Source: UBA668 sp040081465 (lineage in GTDB: Bacteria > Actinomycetota > Acidimicrobiia > Acidimicrobiales > Ilumatobacteraceae). Taken from it: a stretch of DNA of 64,000 nt. The notes under the pieces were generated by a model that saw only the letters and a list, made by a program, of their open reading frames with translations, was not told where the DNA came from and made no database searches. Both the position numbers and the translations under genes were made by a program. The stretch's first letter is position 1, and each line of letters starts with the position of its first letter. Positions 42,651 through 52,207 of this stretch are shown piece by piece. The stretch covers positions 124,001 through 188,000 of the forward strand of contig JBEBGL010000003.1 in assembly GCA_040081465.1 (NCBI GenBank). Reading direction: 5' to 3'.

Positions 42651-43792
42651 GCCAATCGATCACGCTCTCCGACGAACAGCACGAATTTCGTCGAGTATTG
42701 CGTCAGTTCTGCGATGCGAAGATCGCTCCGCTCGCTGCCGAGATCGATCGTGCAGGCGAGTACTCGTGGGAGACGTTCGAAGCGCTGAAGAGCATGGAAC
42801 TGCCGGGGCTCGGATTCCCCGTCGAATACGGCGGCGCCGGCGCATCGCTGGTCGATCAAGCAATCGCCGCAGAAGAGTTGGCGCGCGCGTGCGTTGCAAC
42901 GAGCTTGCAGTTTCTAATCTCGAAGTTGGGCATGTTGCCGGTACTGAACTTCGGTTCGAAAGAGTTGAAGGAGAAGTACGCGCCGCGCGTCGCGAGTGGT
43001 GCCAGCCAGTGCAGCTACGCGCTCAGCGAGGCCGATGCTGGCAGCGACGTTGCGTCGATGACGACAAAGGCCGAACCCGATGGTGATGCTTGGATCCTGA
43101 ACGGCAGCAAGTGCTGGATCACGAACGCTGGCATCAGCGACCTGTACACGGTGTTCGCACGCACATCACCCGATCGCCACCGTGGCATCACCGCATTCCT
43201 GGTCGAAGCCGAGTGGGGAGTGCAGGTCGACAAGCTTGAGCACAAGATCGGTCTCAAGGGATCGCCGACCGGCGTCATTCGATTCGATGGCGTGCGCGTG
43301 CCTGATGCAAACCGCATCGGCGAGGTGGGGCAGGGCTTCACCGCTGCGATGCACACGCTCGACCGCAGTCGGCCGACGATCGGCGCGCAAGCTGTTGGCG
43401 TCGCGCAAGGTGCGCTCGACTTTGCGGTCGGCTATATGAAAGAGCGCAAGACCTTCGGGCGTCCGTTGTCGGATAATCAGGGCCTGCAGTGGATGGCCGC
43501 CGACTGCGCAATGCAGATCGAGGCTGCGCGCGGGCTGGTCTATAAGGCGTGCGCCATCGTCGACGAGGGCGATCCGCGGGGCGATCTCAGCATGGCTGGC
43601 GCAATGGCGAAGTGTTTCGCCAGCGACGTTGCGATGAAAGTGACGACCGACGCCGTCCAATTCCTCGGCGGCTACGGCTACACGAACGACTTCCCGGTCG
43701 AGCGCATGATGCGCGACGCGAAGATCACCCAGATCTACGAAGGCACTAACCAGATCCAACGAATGGTGATCGCCAAGAAACTGTTCAACTAG
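42647..43792 (+). CDS. Acyl-CoA dehydrogenase
   Basis: A 381-residue flavoenzyme that introduces the alpha-beta double bond in acyl-CoA. Signatures include YALSEADAGSDVASMTTKAE, WITNAGISDLYTVFA, the FAD-binding RKTFGRPLSDNQGLQWMAAD and the C-terminal catalytic-base region MMRDAKITQIYEGTNQIQRM (Glu). The ATG overlaps the preceding stop (ATGA). With the enoyl-CoA hydratase at 45.4-46.2 kb and the acyl-CoA synthetase it points to fatty or branched-chain acid breakdown. The substrate length is not evident. Confidence 0.95.
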   Translation: MSQSITLSDEQHEFRRVLRQFCDAKIAPLAAEIDRAGEYSWETFEALKSMELPGLGFPVEYGGAGASLVDQAIAAEELARACVATSLQFLISKLGMLPVLNFGSKELKEKYAPRVASGASQCSYALSEADAGSDVASMTTKAEPDGDAWILNGSKCWITNAGISDLYTVFARTSPDRHRGITAFLVEAEWGVQVDKLEHKIGLKGSPTGVIRFDGVRVPDANRIGEVGQGFTAAMHTLDRSRPTIGAQAVGVAQGALDFAVGYMKERKTFGRPLSDNQGLQWMAADCAMQIEAARGLVYKACAIVDEGDPRGDLSMAGAMAKCFASDVAMKVTTDAVQFLGGYGYTNDFPVERMMRDAKITQIYEGTNQIQRMVIAKKLFN

Positions 43793-43796
43793 CGCA

Positions 43797-44723
43797 ATGA
43801 GCGCAGGGGTCGGCGACCACAACAGCGCGCGCGGTGCGATTTGGGCACTTGTTTCGGCTACGGCGTATTCGTTGTCGTCGGTGGTCGGCAAAGACTTGCT
43901 CGACCATCTCGGTCCGTCGTCGTTACTGTTCTGGCGTTTCTCGATTGCAGCTGTTGTTCTGTGGGTCGGCTTGGTGGTCTGGCGTCGTTTGGGCGGACCT
44001 AATCCGTTCGACGTTCCGCGGCGGACGATGCTGGCGCTCGGTCTTGTGTTTGGGTTGATGGTGTACACCGGCTTCCTCGCGCTCGACCGGCTCGATGCCT
44101 CGCTCTACATCGTGCTGATCTACTTGCACCCGGTGCTGGTAGTTGTCGGTTCAGCGTTTCTCGGTATCCGCCCTGTTGCCCTCACATGGGCTGCACTCGC
44201 GCTCGTGATGATCGGGATCGTGCTGACCGTGCCCGAGTTGTTCGGCGGTGTCGGCGAGGTCGATGCAGTCGGCGTTGCATTGTCACTGCTGCAAGCCGTC
44301 ATCTTTGCGACTTACATGATCGTCAGCAGCCGCGTGCTGCCGCGCACGATCGATGGCGTTGTAACAGCGGCGTGGATCGTTCTTGGCGCCAGCATGGTGA
44401 TCACGCCGATTGCGCTGATCGATGGTTTGGTACGACCACGCGGTGGTCAACTCGTGTTCGAAGTGGCGGTCTTTGCGCTGATCCCAACCGTTGTGTCGAG
44501 CATCTGTTTCTTTCAGGCCATGCGACACATCGTGCCGGGTGCAGTCGCGATGGTGCTGACGATCGAAGTCGCTTTGGTGATCTTGTGGGCCGTGATCTTC
44601 CTCGGCGAAGAATTGCGAGCGATCAAGATCGTCGGTGCTGTGGTGGTTGTCGCCGGCGTTCTACTGGCGCAATGGGCGAACATCCGTGAAGCGAGACTGG
44701 CAGCAGTCCCTCTACCTACATAA
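43797..44723 (+). CDS. EamA/DMT-family transporter
   Basis: A 308-residue membrane protein with ten predicted helices in two EamA repeats (GAIWALVSATAYSLSSVVGK..., GVALSLLQAVIFATYMIVSS...), each about 130 residues. The family exports amino acids or other metabolites. It follows the acyl-CoA dehydrogenase by four bases and overlaps the converging hemolysin-III gene by eight bases at its 3' end. The substrate is unknown. Confidence 0.9.
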   Translation: MSAGVGDHNSARGAIWALVSATAYSLSSVVGKDLLDHLGPSSLLFWRFSIAAVVLWVGLVVWRRLGGPNPFDVPRRTMLALGLVFGLMVYTGFLALDRLDASLYIVLIYLHPVLVVVGSAFLGIRPVALTWAALALVMIGIVLTVPELFGGVGEVDAVGVALSLLQAVIFATYMIVSSRVLPRTIDGVVTAAWIVLGASMVITPIALIDGLVRPRGGQLVFEVAVFALIPTVVSSICFFQAMRHIVPGAVAMVLTIEVALVILWAVIFLGEELRAIKIVGAVVVVAGVLLAQWANIREARLAAVPLPT

Positions 44724-45378
44724 GCGGCACGACCGCGTACGCGATCGCCACGAACTGCAAGCCTGACGCCACAACGGTGAACGCGTGGAACACTTCGTGG
44801 AATCCGAACACCCTTGGCCACGGGTTTGGCCAGCGCACGGCCAACGCCAACGCGCCGAGCGTGTAGCAAACGCCGCCGGCAAGTACGAGCCCGAAACCCC
44901 ACGAACCGAGCCGATCGGCAAGCTGCGGAAACACCAGGACTGCGGTCCAGCTGACGATGATGTAGCTAGCACCGCGCCACGCGCGATGAACGCGGGGTAT
45001 CCACTGCAACGCAATGCCGATCGCAGAACCGACCCACGCGGCAATCAAGATCGCGGTGCGTTGCGCGCCCTCTAAACACACGGCAGCAATGGGCGTGAAG
45101 CCGCCGGCGATAGCGAGGAAAATCGCCGATCGATCGAGCTTCTGCATCAACGCTTTCGTCGGCGGCTGCCAGCGACCGCGGTGATAGAGCGCCGACACTC
45201 CGAACATCGTTGCGGTACCGCCGGCATAGATGGCAAGCGCAATCCGGTCCCTGGTTGAGGCATGCGGCAGTACGACCAATGCGATGCCGCAGATCACCAT
45301 CAGGGGGAACGAAACGAGGTGAGTCCAACCGCGCATCAGCGGTGCGGGAAGGGTGTGATGCTCGTGCACAGTCGCCAC
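44716..45378 (-). CDS. Hemolysin III / YqfA-family membrane protein
   Basis: A protein of about 220 residues with seven helices, matching the hemolysin-III (PAQR-like) family. Conserved sites include SALYHRGRW, KLDRSAIFLAIAGGFTPIA and GFHEVFHAFTVVASGLQF with the His residues. The GTG at 45378 avoids overlap with the enoyl-CoA hydratase gene; a second GTG at 45417 would add 13 residues and overlap it by 29 bases. Despite the name, bacterial members have no proven hemolytic role and may influence membrane or metal homeostasis. Confidence 0.9.
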   Translation of the reverse strand: MATVHEHHTLPAPLMRGWTHLVSFPLMVICGIALVVLPHASTRDRIALAIYAGGTATMFGVSALYHRGRWQPPTKALMQKLDRSAIFLAIAGGFTPIAAVCLEGAQRTAILIAAWVGSAIGIALQWIPRVHRAWRGASYIIVSWTAVLVFPQLADRLGSWGFGLVLAGGVCYTLGALALAVRWPNPWPRVFGFHEVFHAFTVVASGLQFVAIAYAVVPLM

Positions 45379-45388
45379 GGTAGTTGCG

Positions 45389-46159
45389 CTAGCTCGTGGC
45401 TCCGTGTCGGCCAGCACCTGCCGCGAAGCGCGCTGCGCCGGCCAACGTCTCGCCGCTCATGATCGTGTCGAGACCCAGTCTGGTTTCGTTGGCCAACGCG
45501 TCGGCGAGCGACATGTTCCATTGCTCGAAACTGCTCTGGCGATCGTTGCGCAAACAACCCTGGGGCAGCGCTGCGATCTCGTGCGCCAACTTCACGGCTG
45601 CGGCGAGCGCAGTTCCCGTGGGCACAGACCGATTCACGAGTCCCATGCGTACGGCCTCTTCGCCGCTGACGCCACGACCGGTGAGCAGAAGGTCGAGCGC
45701 ATGACTCTGCCCGATGAGGCGAGGCAACCGGATTGTTCCCCCGTCGATTAACGGGACACCCCACCTGCGGCAGTACACGCCGAACACCGCATCCTCGGCG
45801 GCGACTCGCAGGTCGCACCAGATCGCGAGCTCTAATCCGCCAGCCACCGCGAAACCCTCGACCGCCGCAATCACCGGTTTGTTCAACACCATTCGCGTCG
45901 GCCCCATTGGGCCATCGAGTGAAACGTCGCGCTCTACGCGATTTCCTCGACCGTCGCTGATGCCCTTCAGGTCGGCGCCCGAGCAGAATGTCCCGTTGGC
46001 GCCAGTGAGAATTGCGACGGCGAGCGAGTCGTCGGCGTCGAAGGCTCGGAACGCTTCGGCGAGCAGCGCGGCAGTCGGTCCGTCAACCGCGTTGCGCACG
46101 TCGGGCCGATCGATCGTGACTACGCAGACCGCTCCGTCATTGGCGACGCTGACTGTCAT
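45389..46159 (-). CDS. Enoyl-CoA hydratase/isomerase family protein
   Basis: A 256-residue crotonase-fold enzyme. The oxyanion-hole segments are ANGTFCSGADLKGISD and AAVEGFAVAGGLELAIWCDL, and the second-half motif is FGVYCRRWGVPLIDGGTIRL. The usual first catalytic Glu position is Ala-Val-Phe-Gly after AAEDAVFG, so a hydratase with typical Glu pair is not certain and isomerase or other crotonase chemistry is possible. The ATG overlaps the DUF2237 gene stop by four bases. Confidence 0.92.
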   Translation of the reverse strand: MTVSVANDGAVCVVTIDRPDVRNAVDGPTAALLAEAFRAFDADDSLAVAILTGANGTFCSGADLKGISDGRGNRVERDVSLDGPMGPTRMVLNKPVIAAVEGFAVAGGLELAIWCDLRVAAEDAVFGVYCRRWGVPLIDGGTIRLPRLIGQSHALDLLLTGRGVSGEEAVRMGLVNRSVPTGTALAAAVKLAHEIAALPQGCLRNDRQSSFEQWNMSLADALANETRLGLDTIMSGETLAGAARFAAGAGRHGATS

Positions 46160-46527
46160 GGCACTGGGTCGATCGCGTGCGACTTCAAGTCGGCCAGCGC
46201 GCAGAACTCGAGCGCCGACACATGAGTGGCGGCGAGACGCACTTGCGGAGCGCAGCCGGCGTCGAAGGCTTCCTGCCAACGAGGGGCACACAGACACCAT
46301 TGGTCGCCTGCCTTGAGGCCGGCGAAGCCGTGCTGCGGCATCGGCGTGCTGAGGTCGTTGCCGACTTGCTTCGAGTAGTCCAGGAACTGGTCGGTGCACA
46401 CGACGCACACGACATGCATGCCCGGGTCGTCGCCATGGTTCTCGCAGCAACCCGTGCGGTAGTAACCGGTAAGCGGGTCGAACGAGCACGATTGCAACTC
46501 GTCGCCCATCACATTGATCTGCGCCAT
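46156..46527 (-). CDS. DUF2237 family protein
   Basis: A 123-residue protein with the DUF2237 signatures: SCSFDPLTGYYRTGCCENHG, HVVCVVCTDQFLDYSK, GNDLSTPMPQHGFAGLKAGD and QWCLCAPRWQEAF. Conserved cysteines suggest metal binding, but the family's role is unknown. The ATG at 46527 (MAQINVMGDEL) is used; it diverges from the GDH gene 76 bases away and is followed by the enoyl-CoA hydratase gene with a four-base overlap. Confidence 0.9.
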   Translation of the reverse strand: MAQINVMGDELQSCSFDPLTGYYRTGCCENHGDDPGMHVVCVVCTDQFLDYSKQVGNDLSTPMPQHGFAGLKAGDQWCLCAPRWQEAFDAGCAPQVRLAATHVSALEFCALADLKSHAIDPVP

Positions 46528-46603
46528 GAAGGGCAAACTAACCGGCCTGCGCGGTCAAATGACTGCCGAAGTTCAACAAGCGGCGCTGTGCAACACTGGC
46601 GGG

Positions 46604-49600
46604 GTGACGATCAAGGCCCTACCTGGTGACCACGCGGCCGACTGGGCTGCGGCAACTCGCGCTGAAATGGCTGGACTGATCGGCGAAAGCGAAACGGCCC
46701 GGGTGATGGATCGCGTCTTGCCCATCATCCCTGCCGGTTACGACGAGCTGAACTGGCCGAACAGCGCGTCGATCGACCTTCCGATCGTCGATCGTCTCGG
46801 CGACGTGACCGACGATTCGGTGACGACGATCGAGACGGCGATGCTGCACTTCGTCGAGGCGCCAGAAAACGAGTGGCGCTTCCGCGTGTATCACGTGGGC
46901 TCGGCCGTACCGATCGCCGACCTGTTGCCGTTGCTCGACGTCCTCGGCTTTCGCGCCATCGACGAGCGCGCCTTTCACTTCCAACTCGGCTCACTTGGCG
47001 TGTGGTTGCACGATGTCGGCGTACAAGTGCCTGAGTCGGTCGCTCTGACCCCCGAAGCTCGCGCCGAGGTGCAGCGAGCGTTCATCGCCGAGTTCACTGA
47101 AACGGTCGAGGTCGACGGGCTCAACCGACTGGTGTTGCTTGCGGGTCTCACCGCGCGCGAGGTCGAGATCTTGCGCGCATACGCGCGCTACTTGCGCCAG
47201 ATTGGGTTTCCTTTCAGCCAGCAGTACATCGAGACCACGCTCGGCCGGCACCCGGCAATCGCCGCCGGACTCGTGCGGCTCTTCGGCGCGCGGTTTACCC
47301 CGCAGGCCGCGGTCGCGATCGACGAGGCGGCCGCCATAGCCGAGCGAGCAGCGATTGCGGAAGCACTGGACGCTGTTCCGACGCTCGACGACGATCGCAC
47401 GCTGCGTGCGTTGCTCGCGCTGATTGAAGCAACGGTTCGCACCAACGCCTTTCGTCCCGGACCGAATGCTGGGTACCGCGATGTGATCGCGTTCAAGTTC
47501 GACACCAGCAAGATTCCCGACTTGCCGTTGCCGCGGCCGATATTCGAAATCTGGGTGTGCTCGCCGCGCGTCGAGGGCGTGCACTTGCGCAACGGGCGCA
47601 TTGCTCGCGGTGGAATCCGGTGGAGCGATCGGCGCGAGGACTTTCGTACCGAGGTGCTCGGCTTGTTGAAAGCGCAGATCGTCAAGAACGCGGTCATCGT
47701 CCCGACCGGCGCCAAGGGTGGCTTTGTGCTGAAGCGCGCGCCATCGAATCCGGATGAGTTTCGTGCGGAAGGTGTCGCGTGCTACCGCCAGTTCATTTCT
47801 GGCTTGCTCGACCTCACCGACAACATCGTCGCCGACGAAATCGTTCCGCCGCCGGCAACGGTGCGCTACGACGTCGACGACCCTTACCTAGTTGTCGCGG
47901 CGGACAAGGGGACCGCGACGTTCAGCGATATCGCTAACGGCATCTCTGCCGATTACGACTTCTGGATGGGCGACGCGTTCGCGTCGGGCGGCAGCGTTGG
48001 GTACGACCACAAGGCGATGGCGATCACCGCTCGCGGCGGGTGGGAGAGCGTGCGTCGCCATACTGCGGCGCTAGGGCGCGATGTTGAACGCGACGAACTC
48101 ACCGTCGTTGGCATCGGCGACATGAGTGGCGACGTGTTCGGCAACGGCATGCTGCGTTCGCCGCACTTGAAGCTGGTCGCGGCGTTCGACCATCGCCACA
48201 TTTTCATCGACCCGAATCCAGATCCGGCCGTCTCGTTTGCGGAACGGCAACGGTTGTTCGAGATGCCGCGCAGCAGTTGGGCCGACTACGACGTGTCGCT
48301 GATATCCGAGGGCGGCGGTGTTTACCCGCGCACACTGAAGACGATCGAGTTGTCCGAGGCAGCGCGCAAAAGACTTGACGCCGACCGTGCTTCCTTTGCG
48401 CCGAACGAGTTGTTATCGGCAATCTTGCGTGCGCCCGTCGATTTGTTGTGGAACGGTGGGATTGGCACGTACGTGAAGGCCGCCAGCGAAACGCACGCCG
48501 AGGTAGGCGATCGGGCCAACGACAGTTTGCGCGTCAACGGCGTCGAGTTGCGCTGCAAGATGGTTGGCGAAGGTGGCAACCTAGGCTTCACGCAGCGCGG
48601 GCGAGTCGAGTTCGCGCTTGCTGGCGGACTGATCAACACCGACGCGATCGACAACTCGGCCGGTGTTGATTGCAGCGACCACGAAGTCAACATCAAGATC
48701 CTTCTGGGCGCGGCGATGTCCAAGCGCGGCCTTGGGATCGCGCAACGTAACGAGTTGCTTGCCGAAATGACCGACGAGGTTGGCGAGATGGTGCTCGACG
48801 ACAATCGTGCGCAGACGCTGGCCCTCACGATCGCTCGTCGCCAGGCGCTGCCGATGATCAACGTGCACAGTCGATACCTGAACTCACTTGAGACCGAAGG
48901 GTGGCTGAATCGCACGCTCGAGTTTCTCCCGACCGATCGACAGATCGCCGAGCGGCAAACCGCAGGCACTGGGCTAACGACGCCCGAGTTCGCGGTGCTG
49001 CTTGCGTATACCAAGACGGCGAACGTCGCCGAGATCGTGCGCAGCGATCTGCCCGACGATCCGTACCTTGTGCCCGATCTGTTGAGCTACTTTCCTCAGC
49101 GCCTGCAGGGCAAGTATCGCGACGAGATTTTGGGTCACCGTCTGCGGCGCGAGCTCATCGCCACACAGCTGTGCAATCAGCTCGTGAACCACGCGGGCAT
49201 CAGCTTCGACCACCGCATAAGTGAGGAAACGGGCCTCGGAGTTGTCGAGATCACACGCGCGTGGATCGCGACTCGCGACATTTTCGATGTCGCACTGCTG
49301 TGGGACCAGATTGATGCGCTTACAGGACAGGTGAAGCTAGACCTGCAGCTCGACCTGTTCCTCGAGTTGCGCACGATGACTGAGCGCGGGGTGATGTGGC
49401 TGCTGCGGAGCCGCAAGGCGCCGATCGACATCGAAAGTGTCGTCACCGAGTTCCGGGCAGGCATTGCGACGCTCGCTGTCAGCCTGGACGGGCACCTGCA
49501 GGGCCGGATGCGCGAGCAGGCCTTCGCCCTCGAAGCCGGCCGGCTTGCCGGTGGAGTGCCCGAAGAATTGGCGCAGAGAAGTGTGTTATGGCCGCTGCTG

Positions 49601-49975
49601 CACACAACCTTCGACGTCGTTGCATTGGCCGCTAAGTCGGCGCAGCCGCTTCCCGCTGTCGCCGCCAACTATTGGCAACTGTTCGAGGAACTCGACCTGT
49701 GGTGGCTTTGGGAAGCCATCGGCCGCCTGCCGCGCAGCAACCGTTGGCAGACGCAGGCGCGTGCGGCGTTGCGCGACGATCTGCTGTTGGCGCTAGCCGA
49801 CCTGACCAGCGACATTCTTGCTGCCGGTTCCGTCGGTAATTGGCGAGCCGCGAACGATCGCATGATCGGTCGGGCGACCGTTTTGTTCACCGAGATCCGC
49901 CGTGTCGACGCGCACGACCTGACGACGTTGTCGGTGGCATTGCGACAACTGCGCAACCTCGCCCTGTTGAGCTGA
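46604..49975 (+). CDS. gdh: NAD-specific glutamate dehydrogenase, large type (short form)
   Basis: A protein of about 1123 residues of the large NAD-GDH family (GDH2/Bac_GDH) that deaminates glutamate to 2-oxoglutarate. The catalytic core holds GRIARGGIRWSDRREDFRTE, VPTGAKGGFVLKR and the dinucleotide region GIGDMSGDVFGNGMLRS. Actinobacterial relatives are about 1600 residues because of a long N-terminal regulatory part; here most of it is missing and only about 250 residues precede the conserved core. The GTG at 46604 is chosen; the frame is open about 30 codons further with unlikely sequence. PutA in the window produces its substrate glutamate. Confidence 0.9.
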   Translation: MTIKALPGDHAADWAAATRAEMAGLIGESETARVMDRVLPIIPAGYDELNWPNSASIDLPIVDRLGDVTDDSVTTIETAMLHFVEAPENEWRFRVYHVGSAVPIADLLPLLDVLGFRAIDERAFHFQLGSLGVWLHDVGVQVPESVALTPEARAEVQRAFIAEFTETVEVDGLNRLVLLAGLTAREVEILRAYARYLRQIGFPFSQQYIETTLGRHPAIAAGLVRLFGARFTPQAAVAIDEAAAIAERAAIAEALDAVPTLDDDRTLRALLALIEATVRTNAFRPGPNAGYRDVIAFKFDTSKIPDLPLPRPIFEIWVCSPRVEGVHLRNGRIARGGIRWSDRREDFRTEVLGLLKAQIVKNAVIVPTGAKGGFVLKRAPSNPDEFRAEGVACYRQFISGLLDLTDNIVADEIVPPPATVRYDVDDPYLVVAADKGTATFSDIANGISADYDFWMGDAFASGGSVGYDHKAMAITARGGWESVRRHTAALGRDVERDELTVVGIGDMSGDVFGNGMLRSPHLKLVAAFDHRHIFIDPNPDPAVSFAERQRLFEMPRSSWADYDVSLISEGGGVYPRTLKTIELSEAARKRLDADRASFAPNELLSAILRAPVDLLWNGGIGTYVKAASETHAEVGDRANDSLRVNGVELRCKMVGEGGNLGFTQRGRVEFALAGGLINTDAIDNSAGVDCSDHEVNIKILLGAAMSKRGLGIAQRNELLAEMTDEVGEMVLDDNRAQTLALTIARRQALPMINVHSRYLNSLETEGWLNRTLEFLPTDRQIAERQTAGTGLTTPEFAVLLAYTKTANVAEIVRSDLPDDPYLVPDLLSYFPQRLQGKYRDEILGHRLRRELIATQLCNQLVNHAGISFDHRISEETGLGVVEITRAWIATRDIFDVALLWDQIDALTGQVKLDLQLDLFLELRTMTERGVMWLLRSRKAPIDIESVVTEFRAGIATLAVSLDGHLQGRMREQAFALEAGRLAGGVPEELAQRSVLWPLLHTTFDVVALAAKSAQPLPAVAANYWQLFEELDLWWLWEAIGRLPRSNRWQTQARAALRDDLLLALADLTSDILAAGSVGNWRAANDRMIGRATVLFTEIRRVDAHDLTTLSVALRQLRNLALLS

Positions 49976-49982
49976 CATGACT

Positions 49983-50033
49983 GGCCCGAACCTTTGAACG
50001 GCCCGAACCTTTGAACGGCCCGAACCTTTGAAC
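49983..50033 (+). repeat. 17-bp triplication across the gltX start
   Basis: GGCCCGAACCTTTGAAC is repeated three times without gap (49983-49999, 50000-50016, 50017-50033). The total of 51 bases keeps frame, but each copy carries TTTGA, and one TGA is in frame with the ATG at 49977. Removing the insert joins ATGACTGGCCC to ACGATTTCG, restoring the peptide MTGPRFRIAPSPTG. Confidence 0.92.
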
Positions 50034-51434
50034 GGCCCACGATTTCGAATCGCACCGTCGCCGACGGGTTACTTCCACGTTGGGGGAGCACGCACCGCGT
50101 TGTTCAACTGGGCGCTTGCGCGTCAGCTTGGTGGAACCTTCGTGTTGCGCATCGAGGACACCGACGAGGATCGCAACCGACCGGAGTGGACCCAGGGAAT
50201 CATCGACGCGCTTGCTTGGATCGGCATCAGCGCCGATGATCCGCACTTCGAAGGCCCGTACTTGCAAAGCGATTACACGCAGCAGCACATTGCTGCCGCA
50301 CTGCAACTCGTCGATACGGGCAATGCTTACTACTGCGACATGACCGCGGCCGACATTGAAGCCCGCAACAAAGCCGAGGGTTCGCAGGGATACGCCGGCT
50401 GGTCGCGCGATCGCGACCTTGGGCCTGGGCCTGGCCGAGTCGTTCGCTTCCGTGTGCCCGAAGGCACAACGATCGTGCGCGACCAAGTGCGCGGCGATGT
50501 CGAATTCGACAACGCACTAATCGAGGATTTCGTTTTGTTACGCGGGAACGGGTCACCGGTGTTTCTGCTGGCGAATGTTATTGACGATGTGCACATGGGT
50601 ATTACTCATGTCTTGCGAGCCGAAGAACACCTCTCCAATACTCCCAAGCAACAGATGTTGTGGGACGCGCTCGGCAGCCCGCCGCCTGTTTGGGGGCATC
50701 TGCCGCTACTTGTGAACGAGCAGCGCAAGAAGATCTCGAAGCGACGCGACAAGGTGGCGCTTGAGCAGTATCGAGCGGAGGGTTTCCTCGCCGACGCGAT
50801 GGTCAACTACCTCATGACGCTTGGGTGGACGCCTAAGGGTGAAGAGATTCAACCATGGGCGCAGATTGAAGGCGACTTCCGTCTGAGCGACGTGCATCTG
50901 TCACCGGCCTTCTTCGACCTCAAGAAACTGTCCGCGTTCAATGGCGACTACATACGAATGTTGTCGCCAACGGAATTTCTCGAAGCATGTAGGCCCTGGC
51001 TGCTCGCGCCGGACGCTGGGTACCCAATCGATAGCTTCGACGAGACTGTGTTCTTGGCGATGGCACCGCACATTCAGCCTCGTTGCGTCACGCTTGCGGA
51101 TGCGCCTGGCGTAATCGACTTCCTGTTCCTCGCCGAGCCGGTCGTCGACCGCGAAGCGTGGACGAAAGTGTTCGCGGCTTCCGAAGCAGTGGCTGTACTT
51201 CGCGAGACGAAAGCTGCTTACGAATCGGTGTCCGACTGGAACGCCGAAGCGCTGAAGAGCGCGTTGGAATCGATTGGTGCTGCACACGATCTGAAGCTTG
51301 GTAAAGCGCAAGCACCGATTCGCGTCGCGGTCAGCGGTCGCACGGTTGGTCCGCCGTTGTTCGAGGCGCTGGAAGTGCTCGGTCGCGACGAGACGCTGCG
51401 CCGGCTACGCAACGCAGAGGCGGCGCTCAATTGA
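50028..51434 (+). CDS. gltX: Glutamyl-tRNA synthetase
   Basis: A 468-residue class I synthetase charging tRNA-Glu (and possibly tRNA-Gln). The HIGH-like motif is in RIAPSPTGYFHVGGARTALF, then IEDTDEDRNRPEW, and the KMSKS motif is KKISKRRD. The current start appears to be TTG at 50028 inside the last copy of a 17-bp repeat. An ATG at 49977 is in frame but meets TGA after six codons; the repeat seems to have been inserted into the original start region. No Shine-Dalgarno is visible before the TTG, so translation efficiency is uncertain. The downstream gene overlaps it by four bases. Confidence 0.93.
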   Translation: MNGPRFRIAPSPTGYFHVGGARTALFNWALARQLGGTFVLRIEDTDEDRNRPEWTQGIIDALAWIGISADDPHFEGPYLQSDYTQQHIAAALQLVDTGNAYYCDMTAADIEARNKAEGSQGYAGWSRDRDLGPGPGRVVRFRVPEGTTIVRDQVRGDVEFDNALIEDFVLLRGNGSPVFLLANVIDDVHMGITHVLRAEEHLSNTPKQQMLWDALGSPPPVWGHLPLLVNEQRKKISKRRDKVALEQYRAEGFLADAMVNYLMTLGWTPKGEEIQPWAQIEGDFRLSDVHLSPAFFDLKKLSAFNGDYIRMLSPTEFLEACRPWLLAPDAGYPIDSFDETVFLAMAPHIQPRCVTLADAPGVIDFLFLAEPVVDREAWTKVFAASEAVAVLRETKAAYESVSDWNAEALKSALESIGAAHDLKLGKAQAPIRVAVSGRTVGPPLFEALEVLGRDETLRRLRNAEAALN

Positions 51435-52132
51435 GTGACACGATTGACGACACCTTGGTCGACGAGCCGGCGATCGATGAACACGTCGTCGACGAAGCGA
51501 CCGCTGCCAAGCTGCGGCGGAAGCGGAACTGGCGTCGCTTTCGTCGAACGGTTTACGCGTTCTTCGCGCTGTTGACTTTGTACTACTTGATCGCGCTTTG
51601 GTTCGTGCACACAGTTGGTACCAGCGATCAGGCTCGCAACGTCGACGCGATCGTCGTGATGGGTGCCGCACAGTACGACGGCCGCCCATCGCCCGTGTTG
51701 GCCGCGCGCCTCGACCAAGTCGTCGCGCTGTGGAACGAAGGTTTCGCGCCGCTGGTTATCACCAGCGGCGGCAAGCAGCCGGGGGACCGTTTCACCGAAG
51801 CAGAGTCGTCGAGGAACTATCTCGTCGATCGCGGCATCCCGGCGGATGCGATTGTGCAGGTGGGTGGCGCGAATTCGTACGAGACGCTGCTGGCCGTACG
51901 CGACGCCGTGCGACAGCGCGGCGGCGAAAGTGTTTTGCTTGTCACTGACCCGTACCACTCACTACGCGTGCGCATGATCAGCCAGGAACTTGGATTGACG
52001 GCATACGTCTCGCCCACTCGTACCAGTCCGATCGCGGGCTCTGGCGCGTTCTTCCGCGAGATGCGCGAAGCCGCGGGCGTTGCGGTCGGTCGCATCATTG
52101 GGTTCGATTCGCTGCTCTTCCTGACCGGCTGA
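51431..52132 (+). CDS. YdcF/DUF218-family membrane protein
   Basis: A 233-residue protein with an acidic N-terminal 25 residues, a basic stretch (KLRRKRNWRRFRRT), one transmembrane helix (about 40-60) and a DUF218 domain: VDAIVVMGAAQYDGRPSPVL, VITSGGKQPGDRFTEAESSR, LLVTDPYHSLRVRMI. The family includes SanA and YdcF, linked to envelope polymer metabolism. The TTG start overlaps the gltX stop. Confidence 0.9.
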   Translation: MSDTIDDTLVDEPAIDEHVVDEATAAKLRRKRNWRRFRRTVYAFFALLTLYYLIALWFVHTVGTSDQARNVDAIVVMGAAQYDGRPSPVLAARLDQVVALWNEGFAPLVITSGGKQPGDRFTEAESSRNYLVDRGIPADAIVQVGGANSYETLLAVRDAVRQRGGESVLLVTDPYHSLRVRMISQELGLTAYVSPTRTSPIAGSGAFFREMREAAGVAVGRIIGFDSLLFLTG

Positions 52133-52207
52133 CTCCATCGGTGACCTTGTGCCCTGACTGTTTCGCGTTCGCGAGTGCATGCTCAATGTGGAAGAGGAGG
52201 CACGATC

